The notes below the pieces were generated by a model that searched no databases, had not been told where the DNA came from, and was given only the letters and a program-made list of their open reading frames with translations. From Flavobacteriales bacterium (GTDB lineage: Bacteria; Bacteroidota; Bacteroidia; JACJYZ01): DNA of 64,000 nt. Numbering within the stretch: the stretch's first letter is position 1; every line of letters begins with the position of its first letter. The stretch lies in NCBI GenBank assembly GCA_020635855.1, contig JACJYZ010000003.1, positions 827,552 through 891,551 on the forward strand, in the 5' to 3' direction. The position numbers and the translations under genes were made by a program. Shown here in pieces: positions 34,444-43,304 of the stretch.

Positions 34444-34971
34444 TTATTGCTTGAAGCTGATGATGATTGACGCACAACCACTGATCTTGGCTTCTTCCGC
34501 AGCTTTCTCTTCCGGTGTTTCTTTCTTGAGGCTGTCGGGAAGTGTGTCGTTTGGGTCAACAATGTTGCCACGCTCTTCCACTTCCTGGCCGGCAAAGTGA
34601 AATTTCAACTGGCAGGTGATGGTGGATTTGAATTCAAGGTCCCACACGCGTGCATTCTCAAACTGCTCGTTGTTGAACAATATGTTGCCTTTCGGGTCGG
34701 TGATGGAATACACGATGGGTGCATCGGCAAGGTCTGAACAGGTAACGATGCGGTACGTGGTGCCGCCGTAAAAGGTAACAGTGTATTCTGCCTGCAAACC
34801 GCCGGTCAGGAATTCACGGTACTGTTGTCCGTCGCTGATGTATTCCGGAGATGCGAATTCCTTGTAACAGGGAACCTCCAGGTCTTTGTATGATCTGCCG
34901 TCGTTGCACTGTGCCATGGAAGCTGTGGCGGTGAAGCCAACGAGGGAGAGGATAATAAAAATGCGTTTCAT
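34444..34971 (-). CDS. Secreted hypothetical protein
   Basis: 175 residues with a signal peptide (MKRIFIILSLVGFTATASMA, then QCNDG). The mature part begins CNDGRSYKDLEVPCYKEF and has a beta-sandwich-like stretch (EYTVTFYGGTTYRIVTCSDL, FKSTITCQLKFHFAG). A disordered acidic linker (SLKKETPEEKAAEEAK) precedes a C-terminal segment ending CASIIISFKQ. Four or more Cys could form disulfides. No known family recognised. It is followed toward lower coordinates by the bidirectional terminator. Confidence 0.7.
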   Translation of the reverse strand: MKRIFIILSLVGFTATASMAQCNDGRSYKDLEVPCYKEFASPEYISDGQQYREFLTGGLQAEYTVTFYGGTTYRIVTCSDLADAPIVYSITDPKGNILFNNEQFENARVWDLEFKSTITCQLKFHFAGQEVEERGNIVDPNDTLPDSLKKETPEEKAAEEAKISGCASIIISFKQ

Positions 34972-35004
34972 TGCAATGGATTTAAGTTGATAGTGGGATG
35001 CTCA

Positions 35005-35907
35005 TCAGGAGATCAGCTTCCGGCGAAGGTCTTCCAGGTATGTGATGATGCGATCAAGGTTTTCTTGCTGGATCCCTTGCTGGTTCGTGCTGTTGATGAC
35101 CGACTTTTTACCGCCGGCATCGTGGGTGCTTTCCACAAACGTGTAATTTGAATAGGCCTGGTTGAATTCCTGCAGGACGTATTGCAGGGTGTCAATGGCA
35201 TTGGCGAATTCAGGCTGATCTTCCCTGGAGAAATTTCCGCCGGCCACATTGAGCAGGTTCTTCAGGGTGGCACCCTGGGATGCGATGCAGTCGAGCAACA
35301 TGGCATCTTTCGTTTTCTGGTAGGCATTCAAAGCACAGTGCATGCTTTCGATCCAGGCACCGCAAGCGATCATGGCCGCTGCATCCGTGCGTTCACCTTT
35401 GTCCAGCAATTCGTCACACGATTTGTACGCGGTGGCAACGAGGTTCATCAAAGCTTCCTTATTACCTCCACCCTTGAGCGCACTCATCAGGTCTGATCCG
35501 AAGGCAGCGGACAAATCCAACTGTTCGGCCAGCTTACCGGCAGCGCCCATGTATTCCATGGCCGGTTGTGATTGGTTGAAGGCACTGGCATATCCCGCAT
35601 CTGCACCGTAGATGCCCAGGTTGATGGCCTGCTGGAATACAGTGGTGTATTTGCTTGCATCTGCCGTGTTGGTCAGATTGGCCTTGTCAAACGCAACCCC
35701 TGATTTTTGGATCAGGTTGGTCATCTGGATGGCCGAAGGAATTACCACCAGTTTGTTATCCACTTTGAGCAGACCTGAGTTTTCCGTTACGGTCTTTTCT
35801 TCTTCCGGCATGGTTTCAACCGGCTTTGCGTCGTGACCGCAGGATGCCAGCATCGCTCCGCATGCCACAAGACCGTGCAAAATCAATAGTCGGTGCGAAT
35901 ATTTCAT
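35005..35907 (-). CDS. Lipoprotein of unknown function
   Basis: 300 residues from the ATG at 35907 (MKYSHRLLILHGLVACGAML). Lipobox LASC with the lipidated Cys at residue 23, followed by GHD. The mature protein is mostly helical, with long runs such as AAGKLAEQLDLSAAFGSDLM and LDRIITYLEDLRRKL. It resembles the helical lipoproteins of unknown function seen in Bacteroidota, but no specific family can be named. A TACCTTCG box lies about 22 nt upstream. It is divergent from the MORN-type gene. An extension to 36165 has no anchor and is rejected. Confidence 0.72.
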   Translation of the reverse strand: MKYSHRLLILHGLVACGAMLASCGHDAKPVETMPEEEKTVTENSGLLKVDNKLVVIPSAIQMTNLIQKSGVAFDKANLTNTADASKYTTVFQQAINLGIYGADAGYASAFNQSQPAMEYMGAAGKLAEQLDLSAAFGSDLMSALKGGGNKEALMNLVATAYKSCDELLDKGERTDAAAMIACGAWIESMHCALNAYQKTKDAMLLDCIASQGATLKNLLNVAGGNFSREDQPEFANAIDTLQYVLQEFNQAYSNYTFVESTHDAGGKKSVINSTNQQGIQQENLDRIITYLEDLRRKLIS

Positions 35908-36054
35908 TTGTTTAGTTTTTAGATCGACGAAGGTACAAAAATATGAATAGCACCTGAAAGGAGTTTTGTACTGTGTTCTTCCATCTTTGCAGCGGGTGAT
36001 TTTCTTTGGTTCCAAAGCCCATCTTGTGAGGTTTTGGGATCTCGGTGGAATGTA

Positions 36055-36062
36055 TATTTTTG
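36055..36062 (+). promoter_or_regulatory. Candidate -7 box (TATTTTTG) before the MORN-type gene
   Basis: A perfect TAnnTTTG match followed by TGGACG and the ATG at 36069, a six-nucleotide distance. Confidence 0.5.
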
Positions 36063-36068
36063 TGGACG

Positions 36069-36818
36069 ATGTCACGGATTCTTCGCCATACCACACGATG
36101 TATTTTATGGATGTTACTTGCGCCATTGTCAATCGCATGGGCACAAGAGGAGGAAACCATTCCAATGTCGGAAGTCACCGATGCCGGTACGCAATATGCC
36201 GACGGTATACAGGTGTACGACCGGTTCAATGAACGAATCGGCGGTGACTCATTGAGGTATTGCAACGGAAGGTTGTGTGACGGGTGGGTGGAAGATTACC
36301 ACAGTAACGGCAAGCTGAAGCACCGCGGGTATTATGCCCAGGGCAGGTTGATATCCGTTTATTTCAATTACTATGAGTCCGGACAGCTGGAAAGGGAATT
36401 CCACACCAAGGGGGATAATGCGTCTGAGATGACCAGCTATTATAGCGACGGACAGGTTCACTCAAAAATACGTTACAAAAATGGTGAACCCCTGGAATGG
36501 GAAGAGTACTATTCCAATGGAAAGCTGGAGTTTCAGGAAGTGAACCACCGGAGTTTCGAATACCACATCGTCAACAAGTTCTTTTATGAAAGCGGTTTGC
36601 CCCAATCTGAAATGGTGCTGGTTGACAAGAAAAAACTGATCTTCGACAAACGGGAATACTACTCCGATGGCAAAGTACAGTTGGAAGGGCAGGTGCGTTA
36701 CAGCAAGGACGTATCGGATTATGTGAAAGTAGGAACATGGAAGGCGTTTGATGAGAAAGGGGCCATGGTCTCCGAAGATCAGTATGACAACGACGGAAGG
36801 TTGAAGTCAAAGCCTTGA
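36069..36818 (+). CDS. Exported MORN-repeat (YwqK-like) protein
   Basis: 249 residues from the ATG at 36069 (MSRILRHTTRCILWMLLAPL). Signal peptide about 1-27 (ends SIAWAQ). The remainder has at least six MORN-like repeats of the type YY.NG.L..RG.Y..G, for example EDYHSNGKLKHRGYYAQGRL and SYYSDGQVHSKIRYKNGEPL. The YwqK/toxin-immunity grouping is based on these repeats. Known: bacterial MORN repeats often take part in protein or membrane contacts; some act as antitoxins in polymorphic toxin loci, but no toxin is adjacent here. The start at 36045 is inside the promoter region. Confidence 0.8.
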   Translation: MSRILRHTTRCILWMLLAPLSIAWAQEEETIPMSEVTDAGTQYADGIQVYDRFNERIGGDSLRYCNGRLCDGWVEDYHSNGKLKHRGYYAQGRLISVYFNYYESGQLEREFHTKGDNASEMTSYYSDGQVHSKIRYKNGEPLEWEEYYSNGKLEFQEVNHRSFEYHIVNKFFYESGLPQSEMVLVDKKKLIFDKREYYSDGKVQLEGQVRYSKDVSDYVKVGTWKAFDEKGAMVSEDQYDNDGRLKSKP

Positions 36819-36893
36819 TGGCATAATCCCGTACAAATCCCATTCACATCCCGAGAAAAGTTTAAAGGGAGGGCACCCCGTTGTGTTCCGGAA

Positions 36894-38300
36894 ATGATGC
36901 AGTCTTTTATTCCCAGATTAAAAAAGTTCGGCGCGCTTGTGCTACGTTCCGTACGTGGAGAGGCGCTTGATTTTACCCAAGGCAACATCAGCGCTTCCAT
37001 ACTTTTGCTGGCCATTCCCATGATTCTGGAAATGATGATGGAGTCCACTTTTGCTGTGGTCGATATCTATTTTGTGAGCCGCATCGGTGTGGATGCTGTA
37101 GCAACCGTCGGTCTGACAGAATCCATTCTCACCTTGGTTTATTCCCTGGCGTTCGGTTCCAGCATGGCTGTTACGGCCATGGTGGCCCGGCGGGTAGGAG
37201 AAAAGAACCTGGGCGATGCCTCCCGAACCGCCATGCAAGCGATATGGTTAAGCCTTGGGTTGGCCAGCGTAATCAGCGTGGCGGGTCTCTTTCTCGCGGA
37301 AAATATATTGTTGCTCATGGGGGCAGAACCGGGCATGGCCCATGCCAATGCAGGGTATACCAGATGGATGTTGGGAGGAAATTATGTGATCATGCTGATC
37401 TTTATGCACAACGCCATTTTCCGAGGCGCGGGCAACCCGTTCCTGGCGTGGTATGCGTTGGGCATCTCCAACGGACTTAACATCATCCTGGACCCGATGT
37501 TGATTTTCGGTTGGGGACCTTTTCCGCAGTTGGGACTTGAAGGCGCAGCCATCGCAACCAACATCGGTCGGGGAGTGGGGGTGCTCTTCCAGTTGTATTT
37601 CCTGTTCTTCGGGAACCGCCAGGTATGCCTGAAGAAATATGTATCGCTTGATTGGAAGATCATCAGGCGGATGGTGGTTCTGTCAACGGGCGGTACGGGA
37701 CAATTCCTGATCGCATCCGCCAGTTGGGTGTTCCTGATGAAGATCATGGCCCATTTCGGTTCGGAGAACCTGGCGGGGTATGTGTTGGGTATCCGCGTGC
37801 TGGTATTCACCATTCTTCCCGCCTGGGGTTTGTCGAATGCAGCAGCCACCCTGGTAGGGCAAAACCTGGGTGCCGGTTTGCCGGATCGGGCAGAACAGGC
37901 GGTGTGGCGAACGGGATGGTTTAACATGGCTTTCATGGGGCTGGTGGCACTGGTTTATTACTTTTTGCCTGAACAGGTGTTGGGTTTGTTTGATGTGACT
38001 GGAGATGTGTTGGTGTCCGGTGTCAGAACACTGAAGCTGGTTAGCCTGGGCTACCTGTTTTTCGCCTGGGGGATGGTGTTTGCGCAGGCATTCAATGGGG
38101 CTGGTGACACACAAACTCCAACCTGGATGAATTTCATCGTGTTTTGGTTGTTGCAGATCCCTGTGGCCTACCTGACTTCCATTGTGATGGACCTTGGACC
38201 TGTGGCCGTGCTTGTATGCATTGCAGCAGCAGAAGGTGTGCTGGCCGCCATGAGTTGGGTGGTGTTCAGGAGGGGGAAATGGAAGCTGCGTCAGGTATGA
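36894..38300 (+). CDS. MATE family efflux transporter
   Basis: 468 residues, about 12 TM helices in two six-helix halves. The N-terminal half has GNISASILLLAIPMILEMMM and VDIYFVSRIGVDAVATVGL, typical of NorM/DinF-type MATE proteins; the C-terminal half repeats with AFNGAGDTQTPTWMNFI. Known: the family exports cationic drugs or metabolites with H+ or Na+. Substrate unknown. The start at 36894 (ATGATG) leaves the alternative ATG 3 nt on. It lies 75 nt after the MORN gene and converges on the CDF gene, from which it is separated by 13 bp. Confidence 0.9.
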   Translation: MMQSFIPRLKKFGALVLRSVRGEALDFTQGNISASILLLAIPMILEMMMESTFAVVDIYFVSRIGVDAVATVGLTESILTLVYSLAFGSSMAVTAMVARRVGEKNLGDASRTAMQAIWLSLGLASVISVAGLFLAENILLLMGAEPGMAHANAGYTRWMLGGNYVIMLIFMHNAIFRGAGNPFLAWYALGISNGLNIILDPMLIFGWGPFPQLGLEGAAIATNIGRGVGVLFQLYFLFFGNRQVCLKKYVSLDWKIIRRMVVLSTGGTGQFLIASASWVFLMKIMAHFGSENLAGYVLGIRVLVFTILPAWGLSNAAATLVGQNLGAGLPDRAEQAVWRTGWFNMAFMGLVALVYYFLPEQVLGLFDVTGDVLVSGVRTLKLVSLGYLFFAWGMVFAQAFNGAGDTQTPTWMNFIVFWLLQIPVAYLTSIVMDLGPVAVLVCIAAAEGVLAAMSWVVFRRGKWKLRQV

Positions 38301-38313
38301 ACTTCAGGTTATA

Positions 38314-39195
38314 TCAATTCTCCATGTTGGCCGGCTCTACATGCACCAGCACATCTGCGATTTCCGGGAAGTGATCCTGAAGGGTGTTTTTGAGGTTATG
38401 GGCGATGGTGTGCCCCTCGGTCACCGACAGGTTGCCATCCACTTCCATATGTAAATCCACATGAAAGGTCGTGCCGGTTTTGCGCACGAAGCATTTTTCG
38501 GTACCCGCTACGCCCGGAACGCCGGCAGCAACTTCACGAATGCGAAGCACCATTTCATCGTACATGTGTTCGTCGAGGATTTCACCCAGGGCCGGTCTGA
38601 AGATCAGGTAGGCATTGTAAACAATGAAAACCGACGCCAGCAACGCCGCCCAGTCATCGGCCGTTTCATATCCCTTGCCCATCCAAAGTGAGATGGAAAT
38701 GCCGATAAAGGCCATCAAAGATGTGATGGCATCACTCCTGTGGTGCCAGGCCTCGGCATGCAGGGAGGTGCTGCCGGTTTCCTTGCTGCTTTTGGAAACC
38801 AGCCGAAAGAAGATCTCCTTGGCAACAATCACCGTTCCCAGTACGATGAGGGTGAATGGAGCAGGTATTTTGTGAGGGGTTTGGATATGCATGATGCTCT
38901 CATATGCGATTACCGTGGCCGAGATGACCAGGAAACCCACCACAACGAAAGTGAAAAGCGGTTCGGCCTTTCCGTGGCCATAAGGATGATTCTCATCCGC
39001 AGGCTTGGTGGCATACCGCAAGCCGATCAACACAAGGAGCGAAGCAAATACGTCGGTGGATGATTCGATGCCGTCTGCGATCAGCGCATACGAATGCCCG
39101 AGAAATCCGGCACTTCCCTTGATACCCGCCAGCAACAGGTTAATGAAAATACCAGCGATGGTAATCCGCAATGCCTTTTTCCTCGGATCAGACAT
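38314..39195 (-). CDS. Cation diffusion facilitator (CDF) family transporter
   Basis: 293 residues from the ATG at 39195 (MSDPRKKALRITIAGIFINL). About six TM helices, with metal-site motifs ADGIESSTDVF in TM2 and HAEAWHHRSDAITS in TM5 (HxxxD), and a cytoplasmic C-terminal domain with FHVDLHMEVDGNLSV and a final HVEP. Known: the family exports Zn2+, Co2+, Fe2+ or Mn2+ in exchange for protons; the exact metal is not assignable. A TACCTTTA box lies 4 nt before the ATG. It converges with the MATE gene. Confidence 0.92.
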   Translation of the reverse strand: MSDPRKKALRITIAGIFINLLLAGIKGSAGFLGHSYALIADGIESSTDVFASLLVLIGLRYATKPADENHPYGHGKAEPLFTFVVVGFLVISATVIAYESIMHIQTPHKIPAPFTLIVLGTVIVAKEIFFRLVSKSSKETGSTSLHAEAWHHRSDAITSLMAFIGISISLWMGKGYETADDWAALLASVFIVYNAYLIFRPALGEILDEHMYDEMVLRIREVAAGVPGVAGTEKCFVRKTGTTFHVDLHMEVDGNLSVTEGHTIAHNLKNTLQDHFPEIADVLVHVEPANMEN

Positions 39196-39199
39196 GTTG

Positions 39200-39207
39200 T
39201 AAAGGTA
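39200..39207 (-). promoter_or_regulatory. Candidate -7 box (TACCTTTA) of the CDF gene
   Basis: A near-perfect TAnnTTTG match on the minus strand, followed by CAAC and the ATG at 39195. Confidence 0.5.
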
Positions 39208-39233
39208 AGTTATCGCATTGAAGTGAACCAGTG

Positions 39234-41411
39234 TCAGGCCGACTTCACAGTGGGCAACACTTTTTTGGTTTTTCGTCCCGACAAAAAATAGTAAACCGCC
39301 ACAGCCGGGAACATGATCAGCGCCAGGATAAAGGTCCAGGTCACCCACGGTTTTTCATACCTGAATTCAACGGTGTGCTGTCCCTGTGGTACCAAAACAC
39401 TTTGCATGCTGAAGCAGGTGGTCAGCCTGGGCGTTTCCTTTCCGTCTATATATGCATGCCAGCCCGGGTAATCGTTTTGCATGATGGTCAGAAACCGGGT
39501 ATGTAATACGGTGATGGCGGCTGTTACGCCATTGGGTGAAAAATCGGTGATGTTGATTTTGTCTGCTGCGGAAGATTCGGCGGAAGACGGGATGGTAAAC
39601 GGAAATCCCGATAACTGGTCGGATGCGATCACCAGTGTGCGGTTGTTGGGTACCGCCATCTCGCTCATCGATGTCATGTCACCGGCGATCTGGATGTCTT
39701 TGGATAAAAAGATCCACGGGTTTTGCCAGATGGAATCCCGGAAGGCACTGTTGTATAAGAGGTCGAAATTGTTCAGCACAAACGGATTGTATCCGTCGCC
39801 CGAAATGCGCTTGAAATACATGTTGGTGTTCCGCCAGAAAGGTGTGCCCGGAATGCCCTGGTCCTTTGTGTCGATCATCTTGATGTTTTCGGGCACAGGG
39901 AAGCCGGACGGATACGGTTCCAGCAGGCGTTCGGATTGGATCGGGGAAAACTCGCTCACCACGGTGTACGGGAGGTTCAGCTGAACCGCCATGACCATAT
40001 CAACGGCTGTAAAGATTAGCATGTATACCGGAAGTAAACGTTTGTTCCTGCCATAGTATAACAACCCGAGGAGCGAGGCCAGCATCACCAGTTGTATCAC
40101 GCCCTGGAAGACGACATGCTCTGCCTTGCCCGACTCAGCCGACATCCGGATGAGACCCGGGCCGGCGGTTGTAGGAGAGAGGTCGGTGGTTTGGTCCAGG
40201 AAGTAGAGCACGAGTCCGGTAAACGCCGTCCCCATCAGGATGATCAGTGCGGAGACGATCCGTGTGCGGCGTTTGGCCAGCACATAGTCGATAGAGAACC
40301 CGGCGGGGACCAGGAAAGCCACGAGTGCGAAAATCCTGAACAGTGAAGGGAACCGGAACATGTCCATAAACGGCACGAAGTCGTACAGCAGCTTGCGTAC
40401 CGGAAGGGCATCTCCCCAGGCGGCCGCCAGACAAAAGGTTCCGAACAACATAAAGGTCCACTCCTTGCGGTTGATCCTGCGTATCATGGCCAGCAGGAAA
40501 AAGGCCAGGGGCAACAACCCCGAGTAGGCGTTGGCCATGGAAATATCGGTCCCGAAAAACTCCCCGTCTTTTACTGTTGCATACGGTGTGAAGAAGGAGA
40601 TCATGGCGCGCGGCGAGAATGGACCGAACAAAGCGCGTTCTTCCGTTACACCGCTGCCACGGAGCATCAGCGGCATGGATTCTTTCACGGAAAGCAAAAA
40701 TCCTACGGTTAATACCAGCACAACCGCCACTGCGATTGTTCCTCCCAGCAGCAGCTTCAGCCAGTTTTCGTGTTGTTTTTTCCTGTACCAGGAAACGCCC
40801 CTCACCGCTACCAGGGCCAGCAGGAAATAAAAGAGGATGAAAAGGAAACCGGGATATCCGCCGGTGATCATCATGGATAGGAAGAAGGCGAACTTAACCA
40901 CATGCCGGATCCGGAAACTGTTGATGTATTGTAAAAATGCGGCGATGGTGAAGGGCAGCCATGCGGCACTCACGATCCATGTCATGTGCTGCGCGTTGGA
41001 AGTAAATACCCCGCCAAGTGCATATGCCATGGCAATGATCATCGAAGCAGTGGTGCTGTGGCCGACGGTAGACCCCAGAATCAGCATGCCTGAAGCAGCT
41101 ATCATCAGGTGAAGAATGAACTCGATCTGTATGCCCTGGGTGGAATAGTGTGTAAGGAAGCCCATGATCCATGTCACCGGATACCAAACCCCGGCTTGCG
41201 GATCGGCATGGATGGGATAACCACCATGCTCATAAGGATTCCACATGGGGATGATACCGTTGTTAAGGTTCTCTGCAATAAAGCGCCTCCATGGGAAAAA
41301 CTGATCCACCATGTCCCACTGCAGGATGTTGGTCATGGATATCACCTGCGCATAGGCGATGATCACCAATAACCATAAAATCACATGTTGTTGCCAGGGG
41401 CGTAATTGCAT
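39234..41411 (-). CDS. YfhO family integral membrane protein
   Basis: 725 residues with about 12-14 TM helices and a large periplasmic C-terminal part. Seen: MTNILQWDMVDQFFPWRRF early and WNPYEHGGYPIHADPQAGVW, which matches the conserved acceptor-binding loop of YfhO-type proteins, and a late beta-rich segment ending in a final TM helix (WTFILALIMFPAVAVYYF). Known: YfhO-like proteins are GT-C-related membrane glycosyltransferases linked in Firmicutes to lipoteichoic acid decoration; in Bacteroidota the acceptor is not known. A TATATTTG box lies about 21 nt upstream of the ATG. Confidence 0.83.
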   Translation of the reverse strand: MQLRPWQQHVILWLLVIIAYAQVISMTNILQWDMVDQFFPWRRFIAENLNNGIIPMWNPYEHGGYPIHADPQAGVWYPVTWIMGFLTHYSTQGIQIEFILHLMIAASGMLILGSTVGHSTTASMIIAMAYALGGVFTSNAQHMTWIVSAAWLPFTIAAFLQYINSFRIRHVVKFAFFLSMMITGGYPGFLFILFYFLLALVAVRGVSWYRKKQHENWLKLLLGGTIAVAVVLVLTVGFLLSVKESMPLMLRGSGVTEERALFGPFSPRAMISFFTPYATVKDGEFFGTDISMANAYSGLLPLAFFLLAMIRRINRKEWTFMLFGTFCLAAAWGDALPVRKLLYDFVPFMDMFRFPSLFRIFALVAFLVPAGFSIDYVLAKRRTRIVSALIILMGTAFTGLVLYFLDQTTDLSPTTAGPGLIRMSAESGKAEHVVFQGVIQLVMLASLLGLLYYGRNKRLLPVYMLIFTAVDMVMAVQLNLPYTVVSEFSPIQSERLLEPYPSGFPVPENIKMIDTKDQGIPGTPFWRNTNMYFKRISGDGYNPFVLNNFDLLYNSAFRDSIWQNPWIFLSKDIQIAGDMTSMSEMAVPNNRTLVIASDQLSGFPFTIPSSAESSAADKINITDFSPNGVTAAITVLHTRFLTIMQNDYPGWHAYIDGKETPRLTTCFSMQSVLVPQGQHTVEFRYEKPWVTWTFILALIMFPAVAVYYFLSGRKTKKVLPTVKSA

Positions 41412-41721
41412 CGGACACAGCTTGGGTTGCCAAATATACTTTAATTAAGTCTCAAGTCGCAAGTCTCCCTCCTTCGCAAAAGCTACGGGCGGGCAAGCAA
41501 GTTGCCATCCTGCCTGTGTGGGCAATGTGCCATCTGTTGTCTATCCTCTAATGTCTCAGATCCTAGAATAGGTATAAACACCTAAAATGCTGATCCACTG
41601 CAACATTCATGTGGGTGCTTCGTACAATCGGGTAAGGGCATACGGAAGGTGAAAATTTGGATTGTCCTGTGTGAGCCGGGTTTGTGTAACAACAACCCGG
41701 TTTCTTTTTTGCCATCGGCCA
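41412..41721. other. Intergenic stretch with composite short repeats
   Basis: It holds AAGTCTCAAGTCGCAAGTCTCC (approx. 41449-41470), then a CCTTCGCAAAAGCTACGGGCGGGCAAGCAA element (41470-41500), then TCTGTTGTCTATCCTCTAATGTCTCAG (41530-41556). The same three-part order occurs at the trpC/trpF junction. No gene is supported. Confidence 0.6.
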
Positions 41722-41753
41722 TTGCATTTTTCAAAACCGTTTGCTTACATTTG
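41722..41753 (+). promoter_or_regulatory. Candidate trp operon promoter
   Basis: TTG at 41722-41724, a 21-nt spacer, and TACATTTG at 41746-41753, matching the Bacteroidota -33/-7 architecture. The leader-peptide ATG follows after CGGC, so transcription should start at or very near position 41758 and the leader ORF would be leaderless. Confidence 0.65.
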
Positions 41754-41757
41754 CGGC

Positions 41758-41805
41758 ATGATCAATCGTAGCAAGAATCAAGCTTGGTGGTGGATGTTGA
41801 CCTGA
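41758..41805 (+). CDS. trpL: trp operon leader peptide (MINRSKNQAWWWMLT)
   Basis: Fifteen codons, ATG at 41758-41760, TGA at 41803-41805. Codons 10-12 are three consecutive TGG (Trp) codons at 41785-41793. It lies 92 nt upstream of trpE and immediately before nested alternative hairpins and an intrinsic terminator. Known: in classical attenuation, a ribosome stalled at Trp codons when charged tRNA-Trp is scarce prevents terminator formation. The peptide itself has no other function. Its start is only 4 nt after the -7 box and has no Shine-Dalgarno, consistent with leaderless initiation. Confidence 0.85.
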   Translation: MINRSKNQAWWWMLT

Positions 41806-41857
41806 AGGTGAACAGCTACCGCTTTGATTTGTCCAATATACCAAAGGCCCGCTGTTC
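41780..41857 (+). promoter_or_regulatory. trp attenuator: nested pause hairpin and antiterminator
   Basis: Outer pairing AAGC-TT-GGT (41780-41788) with ACCGCTT (41818-41824), inner pairing GTTGACCT (41796-41803) with AGGTGAAC (41806-41813, one G-G mismatch), together enclosing the Trp codons (regions 1:2). Region 2 GAACAGC (41810-41816) is complementary to GCTGTTC (41851-41857), which is the 5' arm of the terminator (antiterminator 2:3). Stalling at the Trp codons would melt region 1 and free region 2. Confidence 0.78.
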
Positions 41858-41877
41858 GAACAGCGGGCCTTTTTTTA
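41843..41877 (+). terminator. Attenuator terminator ahead of trpE
   Basis: A perfect inverted repeat AGGCCCGCTGTTC/GAACAGCGGGCCT (41845-41870, 13-bp arms, extended by AA/TT), followed by seven T. It lies 20-odd nt before the trpE start and after the leader peptide, so it must be passed or disrupted for operon expression. Confidence 0.95.
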
Positions 41878-41896
41878 TGATAATTTTGCCGAGCTT

Positions 41897-43303
41897 ATGA
41901 AAAAGTATTCCTTCCAGACCGTCCACCGCAAATTGCTGGCGGACACATTCACTCCGGTGGGCATGTACCTGCAACTGAGAGACAAGTTTCCCAACAGCCT
42001 CTTGCTGGAGAGTTCCGATTACCATGGCAATGAGAATTCGTTCTCTTATATCTGCTGTGATCCGGTGGCTGCCTTCAGGGTAGAAGGTGAGACCTTGTTT
42101 GAGAAATTCCCCGATGGAACGGAAAACAAAACCGCCATCACCGAAGGCACCGATGTGGTGGATGCCCTGGGAAAGTTCGCCGCTTCCTTTGTCTCCGACT
42201 CAGGCCCCAAAGGCATCATCAATAACGGACTCTTCGGGTACATGTGCTACGATGCCGTGCGCTACTACGAAGACATTCGCCTTGAAAACAAAGTAGCTGA
42301 AGGAAAGCAGATCCCCGATCTTTATTACAAGGTGTTCCGGTACGTGATCGCCGTTGATCACTTCCACAACGAGGTACACATCTTCGAGCATCTTTACCAA
42401 CAGGAAGAAAGCCGTATCGAACAGGTGGTGTCTCTGATCCGCAACAAGAACTTCGCCACCTATCGTTTCCAGACAACAGAAGCTGAGGTGAGCAACTTCA
42501 CCGACGAAGCATTCATGCAGGTGGTGGCGAAAGGCAAAGAACATTGTCGCAGGGGCGACGTTTTCCAGATCGTTTTGTCACGCGAATTCAGCCGCGGATT
42601 CAAAGGCGATGAGTTCAATGTGTACCGCACCCTCCGAAGCGTCAATCCCTCTCCCTATCTTTTTTACTTCGATTTTGGCAACTTCAAGATCTTCGGTTCT
42701 TCACCTGAAGCGCAAATCGTGGTGAAAGGCGGCGTAGCCAGCATCTACCCGATCGCCGGTACCTTCCGCAGAACAGGCGACGACAAGGCCGACCAGGAAG
42801 CGGCACTCGCGCTCATGGAAGACCCCAAGGAGAATGCCGAGCACGTGATGCTGGTAGACCTGGCACGCAATGACCTCAGCCGCAACTGCGATGAGGTGGA
42901 GGTGGAAACCTTCAAGGAAATCCAGTACTACAGCCATGTGATCCACATGGTGTCCAAAGTGTCCGGGAAACTGCGGAAGAACACATCACCCTTACGTGTG
43001 GTGGCGGAGACCTTTCCTGCCGGAACCCTCTCGGGCGCACCCAAACACATGGCCATGCAACTGATCGACCGCTATGAAAACGGAGGCAGAAGTTTCTACG
43101 GTGGATGCCTGGGTTACCTGGGTTTCAACGGCGACTTCAACCATGCCATCATGATCCGGTCTTTCCTGAGCAAGTCAAACCGCCTGTATTACCAGGCAGG
43201 CGCCGGCGTGGTGGAAAAGTCGCTGGAGGAAAATGAAAAGAATGAAGTGAACAACAAACTGGCGGCGCTCAACAACGCCCTGGCTAAAGCGGAGGAATTG
43301 TAA
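41897..43303 (+). CDS. trpE: Anthranilate synthase component I
   Basis: 468 residues. It makes anthranilate from chorismate with ammonia supplied by TrpG. Seen: the N-terminal LLESSDYHGNENSFSYI, whose LLES is the tryptophan-binding feedback motif, then the chorismate-binding region with VFQIVLSREFSRGF, GSSPEAQIVV, PIAGTFRR, and GTLSGAPKHMAMQLIDRYE. The length suits a trpE without fused trpG. Feedback inhibition by tryptophan is expected in addition to attenuation. A TAATTTTG at 41881-41888, 8 nt before the ATG, could be a weak secondary promoter that bypasses the attenuator. Confidence 0.96.
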   Translation: MKKYSFQTVHRKLLADTFTPVGMYLQLRDKFPNSLLLESSDYHGNENSFSYICCDPVAAFRVEGETLFEKFPDGTENKTAITEGTDVVDALGKFAASFVSDSGPKGIINNGLFGYMCYDAVRYYEDIRLENKVAEGKQIPDLYYKVFRYVIAVDHFHNEVHIFEHLYQQEESRIEQVVSLIRNKNFATYRFQTTEAEVSNFTDEAFMQVVAKGKEHCRRGDVFQIVLSREFSRGFKGDEFNVYRTLRSVNPSPYLFYFDFGNFKIFGSSPEAQIVVKGGVASIYPIAGTFRRTGDDKADQEAALALMEDPKENAEHVMLVDLARNDLSRNCDEVEVETFKEIQYYSHVIHMVSKVSGKLRKNTSPLRVVAETFPAGTLSGAPKHMAMQLIDRYENGGRSFYGGCLGYLGFNGDFNHAIMIRSFLSKSNRLYYQAGAGVVEKSLEENEKNEVNNKLAALNNALAKAEEL

Positions 43304-43304
43304 C

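Noticed and set aside
41758..41880. TRAP or T-box type control of trp genes
   Set aside because: No array of (G/U)AG triplets and no T-box specifier or antiterminator consensus; the leader ORF with Trp codons explains the structure better.
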